DNA of 12,012 nucleotides. It comes from Dehalococcoidia bacterium UBA3254 (GTDB lineage: Bacteria; Chloroflexota; Dehalococcoidia; Dehalococcoidales; UBA3254). The first letter of the stretch is position 1. Every line of letters begins with the position of its first letter. The translations under genes and the position numbers were made by a program. Location of the stretch: the NCBI GenBank assembly GCA_002362735.1, contig DEUU01000264.1:2167-14178 (forward strand), given 5' to 3'. This document shows positions 7,074 through 12,012 of the stretch, piece by piece. The notes under the pieces were generated by a model. The model had not been told where the DNA came from. It searched no databases and was given only the letters and a program-made list of their open reading frames with translations.

Positions 7074-7358
7074 TTATTCTGAAGAAGGACCAGGTTCAGC
7101 GGGGATCTGGTCAATCAAACCGGACAGAAAATCAAGATAACGCTGTTTTGGTGTATCCGCCACTTTATGTCCCTGGCTGTTTCCCCAGTCGATTTTATAT
7201 TGCGCCCACAAGAATACGCTTAGTTGCTGTAGCAGTACGAAGGCTTCACCTGGATTTTTAGTTCGCTGTCCAAGCATTTCCAGTATTTCATTGCCCAGAT
7301 TGCCATTGCCTTCTGGGGCGCCTTCTTGATTAGAATTGATCATCTCTTTTTCTGCCAC
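7074..7358 (-). CDS. Small hypothetical protein divergent from a MarR regulator
   Basis: I do not recognise this family. From the GTG at 7358 it encodes 94 residues. The first 25 or so are polar, rich in Glu, Asn and Gly, and probably unstructured. The rest looks like a small helical domain: GNEILEMLGQRTKNPGEAF, then VLLQQLSVFLWAQY, and a C-terminal helix RYLDFLSGLIDQIP. There is no signal peptide, Cys pair or clear membrane segment, so a cytoplasmic protein is likely. It has its own promoter and good ribosome site, which supports it being a real gene. It is divergent from the MarR gene and may be under its control. Confidence 0.65.
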   Translation of the reverse strand: MAEKEMINSNQEGAPEGNGNLGNEILEMLGQRTKNPGEAFVLLQQLSVFLWAQYKIDWGNSQGHKVADTPKQRYLDFLSGLIDQIPAEPGPSSE

Positions 7359-7370
7359 GAATTTCTCCTC
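7356..7370 (-). promoter_or_regulatory. Ribosome site that sets a GTG start for the small unknown gene
   Basis: GAGGAG at 7370-7365 lies 6 bases before GTG at 7358. An upstream in-frame TTG at 7376 begins ahead of this site and is unlikely to be used. Confidence 0.65.
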
Positions 7371-7387
7371 TCCCAAGATATCTTTGC

Positions 7388-7416
7388 ATTATATACTAAT
7401 ATTTGTTAATTGTAAC
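7388..7416 (-). promoter_or_regulatory. Predicted promoter of the small unknown gene
   Basis: On the minus strand GTTACA (7416-7411) and a perfect TATAAT (7393-7388) are 17 bases apart. The start would be near 7381, about 23 bases before the GTG. Confidence 0.55.
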
Positions 7417-7420
7417 TAAT

Positions 7421-7431
7421 TTGATTATCAA
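7421..7431. promoter_or_regulatory. Candidate MarR operator TTGAT-T-ATCAA
   Basis: A perfect 5-1-5 inverted repeat lies between the two divergent promoters, beginning 5 bases upstream of the -35 of the small leftward gene. Known MarR sites have the same geometry with TTG and CAA ends. Position and shape suggest self-regulation by the adjacent MarR protein and control of its neighbour. Confidence 0.4.
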
Positions 7432-7486
7432 TTCAGCTTCAAAGGGTACTTCGGTTAGTCTTATTGTGGATATTTGTCACCTTTGA

Positions 7487-7495
7487 TGTTATAAT
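7487..7495 (+). promoter_or_regulatory. Extended -10 promoter of the marR-type gene
   Basis: TGTTATAAT is a perfect extended -10 (TGn plus TATAAT). The transcript would begin near 7502, which rules out any start codon upstream of that and supports the ATG at 7563. Confidence 0.55.
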
Positions 7496-7562
7496 ATACT
7501 TAATATGGAAAACGTATGTGGTACGTGTCCATAAATTTGAGAAGAGGGAAGTAGTTACTATC

Positions 7563-8060
7563 ATGGAATACGATGAATCAGCGAAATTCTACTCGGCCGA
7601 AGATGAAGACCAGGACCTATGGTTGCTATTGACCCATACCAGATACGCGGTTTTTAGAGCCAGAGAGAAAGAGTTGCAGAGATATGGAGTCTCTCCGGAG
7701 CAGGTAGGCTTGCTATTTGTCGTTCAGGCTCTGGGGAACAAAGCGACACCAGCGGCTTTAGCCAGGCATATTATTCGCCAACCCCATACCGTTTCCGCTC
7801 TGGTAGATAGAATGGCAAGACGCGGACTGGTTAAAAAAGTTAAGGACTTAGACCGTAAAAATCTGGTTCGGGTGGTAATGACAGAAAAAGGTAAGAAGAC
7901 TTATGAGCTTTCTACCAAAAGAGGGCCTATCCACCGCATAATGGCGACTTTAAATGAGGATGAGAAAAAAGAGTTCAGGGAGTATCTGGCGAGATTACTG
8001 TCTAAAGCTCGAAAAGAAATAGGCCTGGATCGGGAAGAGCTTCCTTCCTCAGAATTTTAG
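7563..8060 (+). CDS. MarR family transcriptional regulator
   Basis: A 165-residue winged-helix regulator. The DNA-binding part runs from about residue 58 (TPAALARHIIRQPHTVSALVDR, helix-turn-helix) through RRGLVKKV and the wing DRKNLVRVVMTEKG, flanked by helices for dimerisation. Length is typical of the family. The frame stays open back to 7464, but the predicted transcript begins near 7502, so the ATG at 7563 is taken. GAGGG about 14 bases upstream is a rather distant ribosome site. The acidic N-terminal stretch (EYDESAKFYSAEDEDQD) is a small extension. MarR proteins usually repress their own and a divergent gene and respond to small aromatic or oxidising ligands. The ligand here is unknown. 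There is no evidence that it controls the aro operon that follows, which has its own promoter. Confidence 0.88.
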   Translation: MEYDESAKFYSAEDEDQDLWLLLTHTRYAVFRAREKELQRYGVSPEQVGLLFVVQALGNKATPAALARHIIRQPHTVSALVDRMARRGLVKKVKDLDRKNLVRVVMTEKGKKTYELSTKRGPIHRIMATLNEDEKKEFREYLARLLSKARKEIGLDREELPSSEF

Positions 8061-8077
8061 TTTAATAACCAAAAATA

Positions 8078-8106
8078 TTGACAAATCTTAACACCGATGA
8101 TAGTGT
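8078..8106 (+). promoter_or_regulatory. Promoter of the aro operon
   Basis: A perfect TTGACA (8078-8083) is followed after exactly 17 bases by TAGTGT (8101-8106), with TG at 8098-8099 giving an extended -10. The start would be near 8112, just before the leader peptide gene. The -10 itself is only 3/6, so the TGn and the consensus -35 probably compensate. Confidence 0.65.
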
Positions 8107-8114
8107 AAACACTA
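8101..8114. promoter_or_regulatory. Palindrome TAGTGT-AA-ACACTA over the aro -10 and transcription start
   Basis: A perfect 6-2-6 inverted repeat covers the -10 hexamer and the predicted start point. A protein bound there would block RNA polymerase. The regulator is unknown, and the site may simply arise from the promoter sequence. Confidence 0.3.
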
Positions 8115-8125
8115 AGAGCTAAAAG

Positions 8126-8206
8126 ATGTTAATTAATTGTACTCCCAATTATTACTATTATTTCTACTTTGAATGCTCCATAAAGAGCTTGGGAGTCTTG
8201 TTGTAA
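8126..8206 (+). CDS. Leader peptide of the aro operon with seven consecutive aromatic codons
   Basis: This 26-codon reading frame starts with ATG at 8126 and ends with TAA at 8204-8206. Its peptide begins MLINCTPN and then has Y-Y-Y-Y-F-Y-F encoded at 8150-8170, followed by ECSIKSLGVLL. Seven aromatic codons in a row (five Tyr, two Phe) directly upstream of the first enzyme of aromatic amino acid synthesis is the hallmark of a ribosome-mediated attenuator. The ribosome site is weak (AAGAG at 8114-8118, 7 bases before the ATG). The stop codon lies after the second RNA arm, so a ribosome that finishes would cover that arm. No Trp codon is present, so the sensed amino acids should be Tyr and Phe. 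The peptide itself probably has no other function. Confidence 0.75.
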   Translation: MLINCTPNYYYYFYFECSIKSLGVLL

Positions 8207-8258
8207 AAAACAAATTAAGACAGATAAACAAAAACCCTCCCAGGCGGAGGGTTTTTTA
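8141..8258 (+). promoter_or_regulatory. Tyr/Phe transcription attenuator upstream of aroF
   Basis: Four RNA arms can be drawn. Arm 1 ACTCCCAA (8141-8148) pairs perfectly with arm 2 TTGGGAGT (8189-8196). Arm 2, extended to GCTTGGGAG (8187-8195), also pairs with CTCCCAGGC (8237-8245) through nine base pairs, one of them G-U. That second pairing takes the left side and loop of the terminator. The aromatic codons lie at 8150-8170, between arms 1 and 2. A ribosome held there by scarce charged tRNA-Tyr would mask arm 1, let arm 2 pair with arm 3 and allow read-through. With plentiful Tyr or Phe the ribosome moves on to the stop at 8204, covers arm 2, and the terminator forms. Confidence 0.75.
8230..8258 (+). 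terminator. Intrinsic terminator of the aro leader (attenuator)
   Basis: An 11-bp stem, AAAAACCCTCC (8230-8240) with GGAGGGTTTTT (8246-8256), encloses the five-base loop CAGGC and ends in a run of six T (8252-8257). It lies only 28 bases before the aroF start codon, inside the leader of the same transcript, so it must be conditional. Confidence 0.9.
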
Positions 8259-8273
8259 TTTGCAAAACTTTTT

Positions 8274-8288
8274 GAGGTGAAACGGATG
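8274..8288 (+). promoter_or_regulatory. Ribosome site that sets the aroF start
   Basis: GAGGTG at 8274-8279 precedes ATG at 8286 by 6 bases. The in-frame GTG at 8277 is part of this ribosome site and is not the likely start. Confidence 0.75.
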
Positions 8289-9353
8289 ATAATCATGAAT
8301 ACAGATGCCACACAGGAGCAAGTTGACCGGGTAATCAAGGAAATCAATAAATACGGGTTAAGAGCCGATATGTCAAAGGGTGAATATAAGACAATCATAG
8401 GGCTGGTTGGAGATGAGAGAAAAATACCCTTTAATCACTTTGCTTCTTTACCCGGTGTTAAGGAAGCTATTCCGATAGAGACTCCTTATAAATTAATTAG
8501 CCGGGAATACACGAAATTTTTCAAAGAACCCGCGGAAGACAAACTGATTCATGTAGGTAGTGTTGTCATTGGGTCAAACAAACCGGTTTACATTGCCGGA
8601 CCCTGTGCTGTAGAAAGCCGGACTCAGGTAATGAAAATAGCTGAAGGAGTGAAGAACGCAGGTGCTAATATCCTCCGCGGAGGTATCTTCAAACCACGGA
8701 GTTCTGTGCACTCCTTCCAGGGATTAGGAGCCACGGACTGGAAAAAAGCGGAAGAAGCCTTAAGATGGTTGAACGAAGCGGGAAAGCAGTTTGAGATGCC
8801 AGTAGTAACTGAAGTTAGAGGCGAAGCTCAAGTTGATTTGATCGCAGAATATGCCGATATCCTGCAAATTGGTGCCAGAAATATGTATGACCAGGACCTA
8901 TTAACAACGGTGGGGAAGAAAAAGAAACCAGTCTTGTTTAAGAGACATTTCGGCGCCGGAATCGAGGAATTTTTATCTTTCGCTGAATATATTGCAGCGG
9001 AAAGCAACAAAAACATTATTTTGTGTGAACGGGGAATCATACCCATCGGAAAGGGAAAGAGCTATACCCGTTATATTTTGGACCTGGGAGCTGTGCCAGC
9101 GATTAAAAAGGAGACCTACCTCCCGGTTATTGTAGATCCCAGCCATGCGATGGGACGGAGTGATCTGATTTTCAATATGAGCTGTGCTGCGGTTGCCGCC
9201 GGGGCGGCTGGTTTGATGATCGAGGTACATTACGATCCGAAGGCGGCTCTGGTAGACGGGTCTCAGATGATTACTCCTCTGGAACTGGCAAAGGTTATCA
9301 AAGCCTGCAATAATATTTATACGACGGTTGCTTCGGCCACGGGCGTAAACTAA
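8286..9353 (+). CDS. aroF: 3-deoxy-D-arabino-heptulosonate 7-phosphate (DAHP) synthase, type I-beta with ferredoxin-like domain
   Basis: This enzyme joins phosphoenolpyruvate and erythrose 4-phosphate to give DAHP, the first step of the shikimate pathway. From ATG 8286 it has 355 residues. Residues 1 to about 70 form the ferredoxin-like regulatory domain seen in the Thermotoga maritima enzyme, and the TIM barrel follows. Visible active-site motifs are AGPCAVES, RGGIFKPRSSVHSFQGLG, QIGARN, FKRHFG, CERGI and VDPSH. The expected metal ligands are C107, H287, E313 and D324, with the same spacing between the last three as in T. maritima. In that enzyme the extra domain mediates feedback inhibition by Tyr (and Phe), so similar control is likely here. 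It is the first enzyme gene of the operon and lies behind the Tyr/Phe attenuator. aroB follows after 6 bases. Confidence 0.95.
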   Translation: MIIMNTDATQEQVDRVIKEINKYGLRADMSKGEYKTIIGLVGDERKIPFNHFASLPGVKEAIPIETPYKLISREYTKFFKEPAEDKLIHVGSVVIGSNKPVYIAGPCAVESRTQVMKIAEGVKNAGANILRGGIFKPRSSVHSFQGLGATDWKKAEEALRWLNEAGKQFEMPVVTEVRGEAQVDLIAEYADILQIGARNMYDQDLLTTVGKKKKPVLFKRHFGAGIEEFLSFAEYIAAESNKNIILCERGIIPIGKGKSYTRYILDLGAVPAIKKETYLPVIVDPSHAMGRSDLIFNMSCAAVAAGAAGLMIEVHYDPKAALVDGSQMITPLELAKVIKACNNIYTTVASATGVN

Positions 9354-9359
9354 AGAAAA

Positions 9360-10472
9360 ATGACAAAAACTTTAAAAGTTAATCTACCTTTGAACAACTA
9401 CGAAGTCCGGATTGGATCTGGCTTGCTGGGGAATGTGGGAGAGGCGCTTTCAGAATTGGGCTTCAGGGGCAACGTAGTTGTTATCACTAACCCGGTTGTT
9501 AAAGATTTGTATGGAGACACGCTTCAGGCTAACCTTGAGATAACTGGATTTAAGGTTTCGGTTCTGGTAGTTTTGGAAGGAGAAGATTTTAAATCTCTTG
9601 AACAGGCTGGTAAACTGTATCTGCTCCTGAACGAAATTCAGGCGGAGAGGACGACTCCGGTTCTGGCCCTTGGCGGCGGTGTGATTGGTGATCTTGCGGG
9701 TTTTGTTTCGGCTACCTATATGCGCGGAGTTCCGCTTATCCAGATTCCCACGACTTTTTTGTCTCAAGTTGATAGCAGTATAGGCGGTAAAGTGGCGGTG
9801 AATCACGGCCGATTAAAAAATAATATCGGCACTTTTTATCAACCGAAGATGGTGATAACGGATGCTTCCACACTGAGAACTTTACCAGGCAAAGAGATGA
9901 GTAACGGCCTGGCAGAAGCGATTAAATACGGGATTATTTGTGATAAAGGTCTGTTTCAAATCATAGAAAGCGAGATAGAAAAAATCAAATCTTGCGATGA
10001 AAGAATTTTAACAGATGTAATCTCCAGATGTGTCGGTATCAAAGCAGCGATAGTGGAAAAGGATGAAAAAGATACCGGACTGCGGAACATATTGAATTAC
10101 GGGCATACCATCGGTCATGCGATCGAGACGGTCTCCGATTTTCGATCAACCCATGGACAAGCGGTTTCTATAGGGATGGTAGCTGCCGGGCTGATTTCAC
10201 AAAAAATGGGATTCTTATCAGACTCTGATCTTAATAGAATTAAATCCCTTTTGATAGATGCTGGCTTGCCGGTCAAAATTCTCGGATTAGACATTACTGA
10301 GCTCTTGGGAATTATCAAACATGATAAAAAGAAGATAGAGGGTAAAACAAGATTCGTATTGCCTGAATCAATTGGAAAGGTTATTATCTGTGACGAGGTC
10401 AGCGCCACCTTGATTGAACAGGTGCTAAGAGAGATATATGAAGAAACCAAAGATTTGCGTCTCAATCACTGA
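9360..10472 (+). CDS. aroB: 3-dehydroquinate synthase
   Basis: Converts DAHP to 3-dehydroquinate using NAD+ and a divalent metal. The protein has 370 residues, normal for the family. The NAD-binding block is LALGGGVIGDLAGFVSATY (102-120), followed by RGVPLIQIPTTFLSQVDSSI and GGKVAVNHGRLKNNIGTFYQP. Metal ligands are E186 (GLAEAIKYG), H249 (NYGHTIGHAIE) and H265 (THGQAVSIG), at nearly the same positions as in E. coli AroB. The ATG lies 6 bases after the aroF stop, with only an A-rich AAAGAAAA ahead, so translation is probably coupled to aroF. Its 3' end overlaps aroD by 35 bases. Confidence 0.96.
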   Translation: MTKTLKVNLPLNNYEVRIGSGLLGNVGEALSELGFRGNVVVITNPVVKDLYGDTLQANLEITGFKVSVLVVLEGEDFKSLEQAGKLYLLLNEIQAERTTPVLALGGGVIGDLAGFVSATYMRGVPLIQIPTTFLSQVDSSIGGKVAVNHGRLKNNIGTFYQPKMVITDASTLRTLPGKEMSNGLAEAIKYGIICDKGLFQIIESEIEKIKSCDERILTDVISRCVGIKAAIVEKDEKDTGLRNILNYGHTIGHAIETVSDFRSTHGQAVSIGMVAAGLISQKMGFLSDSDLNRIKSLLIDAGLPVKILGLDITELLGIIKHDKKKIEGKTRFVLPESIGKVIICDEVSATLIEQVLREIYEETKDLRLNH

Positions 10473-11097
10473 AGGTAACCTCGGGGCAGTGAAGGAAATT
10501 GAACCCGAAATCGACCTTTTTGAAGTGCGAATGGATTTGATCGGTCCGGACTGGCCTGAACTGGTGAGATTTATAAAGAAACCCTGGATTGCCTGCAATC
10601 GTAGTCCGGAGGAAGGCGGAAGTGGAAATCCGGATCAGGTTAAAAGAGTAGAAGAATTACTCTGGGCAGCCGAGACTGGGGCGGATTATGTGGATATCGA
10701 ATTCAACACTCCAGATCTGGCAGAGATTGTCTCCTTAATTAAATCCAGGGCACAATGTCTGATCTCCTTCCATGAGTTGATACAAACCCCCTCCTACGAA
10801 ACATTAGTGGGAATTGCCGAGAGTCAAATTAAAGCCGGCGCTGATATCTGCAAGATTGTCACGATGGCGCAAAATTTTAGTGATAATTTGACAGTTTTAA
10901 AATTAATTGATAAGTTTCCAGAAGTAAAAATGGTTGCCTTCGCGATGGGGGAAATGGGCTGGGTCAGCCGGATTCTTTCTCCGTTGGCGGGAGGTTATTT
11001 TACTTATGCCTGTATGTCAGAAGGCCTTGAATCTGCCGCCGGTCAAATACCGGTAAAGGAACTGAATGGGTTATATCGATATTTACGAAATAAATAA
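10438..11097 (+). CDS. aroD: 3-dehydroquinate dehydratase, type I
   Basis: Dehydrates 3-dehydroquinate to 3-dehydroshikimate through a Schiff base. It has 219 residues, within the type I range. Visible residues are the substrate-binding EVRMD (29-33), the general base H112 in SFHE, the Schiff-base lysine K139 in GADICKI, R178 in GWVSR and the C-terminal GQIPV loop. The CNRSPEEGGSG segment takes the place of the usual C-R-x-x-x-E-G-G stretch. Type I is distinct from the type II enzyme (AroQ) used by many other bacteria. The ATG at 10438 sits inside aroB (35-base overlap) with AGAGAG just ahead. The 3' end overlaps aroE by 32 bases. Confidence 0.95.
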   Translation: MKKPKICVSITEGNLGAVKEIEPEIDLFEVRMDLIGPDWPELVRFIKKPWIACNRSPEEGGSGNPDQVKRVEELLWAAETGADYVDIEFNTPDLAEIVSLIKSRAQCLISFHELIQTPSYETLVGIAESQIKAGADICKIVTMAQNFSDNLTVLKLIDKFPEVKMVAFAMGEMGWVSRILSPLAGGYFTYACMSEGLESAAGQIPVKELNGLYRYLRNK

Positions 11098-11962
11098 AAG
11101 TCCTGTTCCGGAGGGAACCGAGGTTTGCGCTATTATCGGTAACCCGGTTGCGCACAGTGTCTCGCCCAAAATGCAAAACGCGGCTTTTCAGGACATGGGG
11201 TTGAATTATGTGTATGTTCCATTTAAGGTCAAGCCGGAAGATTTAAGCCAGGCGATTCGAGGCGTGAAAGCCTTGAATATTCGGGGACTGAATGTCACAA
11301 TCCCACATAAGGTGGAGATCATTCCTTTTCTGGACGAACTTGATCCTCTAGCAGAAAACATCGGGGCGGTTAATACCGTTGTGAACGAAAGCGGATGGTT
11401 AAAAGGCTATAATACAGATGCTTCCGGTTTTTTAAAGGCCTTGTTGTCGGAAGGAATCAAACCGGAAAAGAAAAATGTAGTTATATTGGGAGCCGGGGGC
11501 GCGGCCCGAGCCATTGCTTTTATTCTATCTGACAAAGGGTCTAATTTGACCATTATCAACCGGCATTTAGATTCAGCCAAAAAGCTGGCGGGCAGGATTT
11601 TTCAATTATTTCGCCGGGAGGTTATTGCCCTGGAATTGGGGCGGGAAAATCTGAAAGAATCATTGTCGATGGCTGATATCATGGTAAATACGACCAGCGT
11701 AGGAATGACTCCGGAAAACGATAATACCCCTGTTCCGGCACGACTTCTAAAATCCAAACTGGTTGTGTTTGACATAATCTACAATCCCATCAAAACCCGT
11801 TTGCTTTATGAGGCGGAAAAAAAAGGGGCGAAAGTCATTGGTGGATCAGAGATGCTGGTGTGGCAGGGCGCCGCGGCTTTTGAGTTATGGACTGGAAGGA
11901 AAGCTCCTGTTCAGGTAATGAGGAATGCGGTTATCAAAGCATCAGGTTCTGATGAAAACTAG
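11066..11962 (+). CDS. aroE: Shikimate dehydrogenase (NADP+)
   Basis: Reduces 3-dehydroshikimate to shikimate with NADPH. It has 298 residues. The substrate site is formed by GNPVAHSVSPKMQN (S31, S33), NVTIPHK with catalytic K82, and GYNTDASGF with catalytic D118. The NADP domain has VILGAGGAARA (139-149) followed by the basic NR motif at the end of the next strand, then VNTTSVGM and the C-terminal GSEMLVWQGAAAFELWTG. The N-terminus is about 17 residues longer than E. coli AroE. The ATG at 11066 is supported by AAAGGA 5 bases ahead, and no ATG, GTG or TTG in frame follows before the conserved core. It overlaps aroD by 32 bases and aroK by 11. Confidence 0.95.
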   Translation: MGYIDIYEINKSPVPEGTEVCAIIGNPVAHSVSPKMQNAAFQDMGLNYVYVPFKVKPEDLSQAIRGVKALNIRGLNVTIPHKVEIIPFLDELDPLAENIGAVNTVVNESGWLKGYNTDASGFLKALLSEGIKPEKKNVVILGAGGAARAIAFILSDKGSNLTIINRHLDSAKKLAGRIFQLFRREVIALELGRENLKESLSMADIMVNTTSVGMTPENDNTPVPARLLKSKLVVFDIIYNPIKTRLLYEAEKKGAKVIGGSEMLVWQGAAAFELWTGRKAPVQVMRNAVIKASGSDEN

Positions 11963-12012
11963 TATCGCTTTAATAGGGTTTATGGGGGTGGGAAAGACCA
12001 GCGTGGGAAAAG
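11952..12012 (+). CDS. aroK: Shikimate kinase, N-terminus cut by the window edge
   Basis: Only the first 20 codons are visible, beginning MKTSIALIGF and continuing into the ATP-binding P-loop GFMGVGKTSVGK, which is typical of shikimate kinase. The ATG overlaps the aroE stop by 11 bases. Position after aroE and the P-loop together support the call. It would phosphorylate shikimate with ATP, step 5 of the pathway. Confidence 0.9.
   Translation, partial: MKTSIALIGFMGVGKTSVGK

Noticed and set aside
7464..7562. Longer N-terminus of the MarR protein from 7464
   Set aside because: The predicted transcript starts near 7502, and the extra residues (IFVTFDVIIYLIW) come from translating the promoter.
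8107..8285. T-box or other riboswitch in the aroF leader
   Set aside because: No T-box consensus (AGGGTGGNACCGCG-like) or known aptamer core is visible, and the leader is short. The peptide gene with aromatic codons explains the terminator better.
8129..8398. 89-codon minus-strand frame across the aro leader
   Set aside because: It runs antisense through the attenuator and the start of aroF. Its composition reflects the complementary strand, and no ribosome site or family match is seen.
9450..10465. Minus-strand frames inside aroB
   Set aside because: They are shadows of a well-conserved enzyme gene on the other strand.

Overview
The window looks like chromosomal DNA from a moderately AT-rich bacterium with ordinary sigma-70-type promoters, many GTG starts and tightly packed operons. 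The gene content, a compact aroF-aroB-aroD-aroE-aroK run next to MarR and MntP-type genes, together with the protein style, suggests Chloroflexota, most likely Dehalococcoidia. That placement is an inference from recall and has not been checked by search. No mobile element, CRISPR array, tRNA or rRNA is visible.

Left part (1-3866). On the minus strand lie the start of a membrane protein gene cut by the window edge and, overlapping it, a DUF58 protein whose promoter is flanked by two palindromes. Next is a minus-strand NADPH-dependent FMN reductase, then a divergently transcribed short-chain dehydrogenase of FabG type with a clear promoter. A convergent terminator-like hairpin separates the dehydrogenase from a minus-strand LpxH-like metallophosphoesterase.

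Middle part (3954-8060). Two overlapping minus-strand genes form a glycosylation pair: a polyprenyl-phosphate hexose synthase fused to a GtrA membrane domain, and a GT39/PMT-type membrane glycosyltransferase that could use its product. Divergent to them is an MntP-type Mn(II) exporter that appears to be made from a leaderless mRNA. A small unknown gene and a MarR regulator are then transcribed divergently, with a MarR-style 5-1-5 palindrome between their promoters.

Right part (8078-12012). This is the shikimate pathway operon aroF-aroB-aroD-aroE-aroK (aroK cut by the edge). aroB and aroD, aroD and aroE, and aroE and aroK overlap, so translation is probably coupled. It covers DAHP synthesis, dehydroquinate formation, dehydration, reduction and shikimate phosphorylation, steps 1 to 5 of the pathway.

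The most interesting element is the leader of this operon (8078-8285). A consensus -35 promoter drives a short transcript holding an unlisted 26-codon leader peptide gene (8126-8206) with seven aromatic codons in a row (Tyr x4, Phe, Tyr, Phe). It is followed by mutually exclusive RNA hairpins ending in a strong intrinsic terminator just before aroF. This has the full layout of a ribosome-mediated Tyr/Phe attenuator. AroF itself carries the N-terminal ferredoxin-like domain known for Tyr/Phe feedback in related enzymes, so end-product control probably acts on both transcription and enzyme activity.
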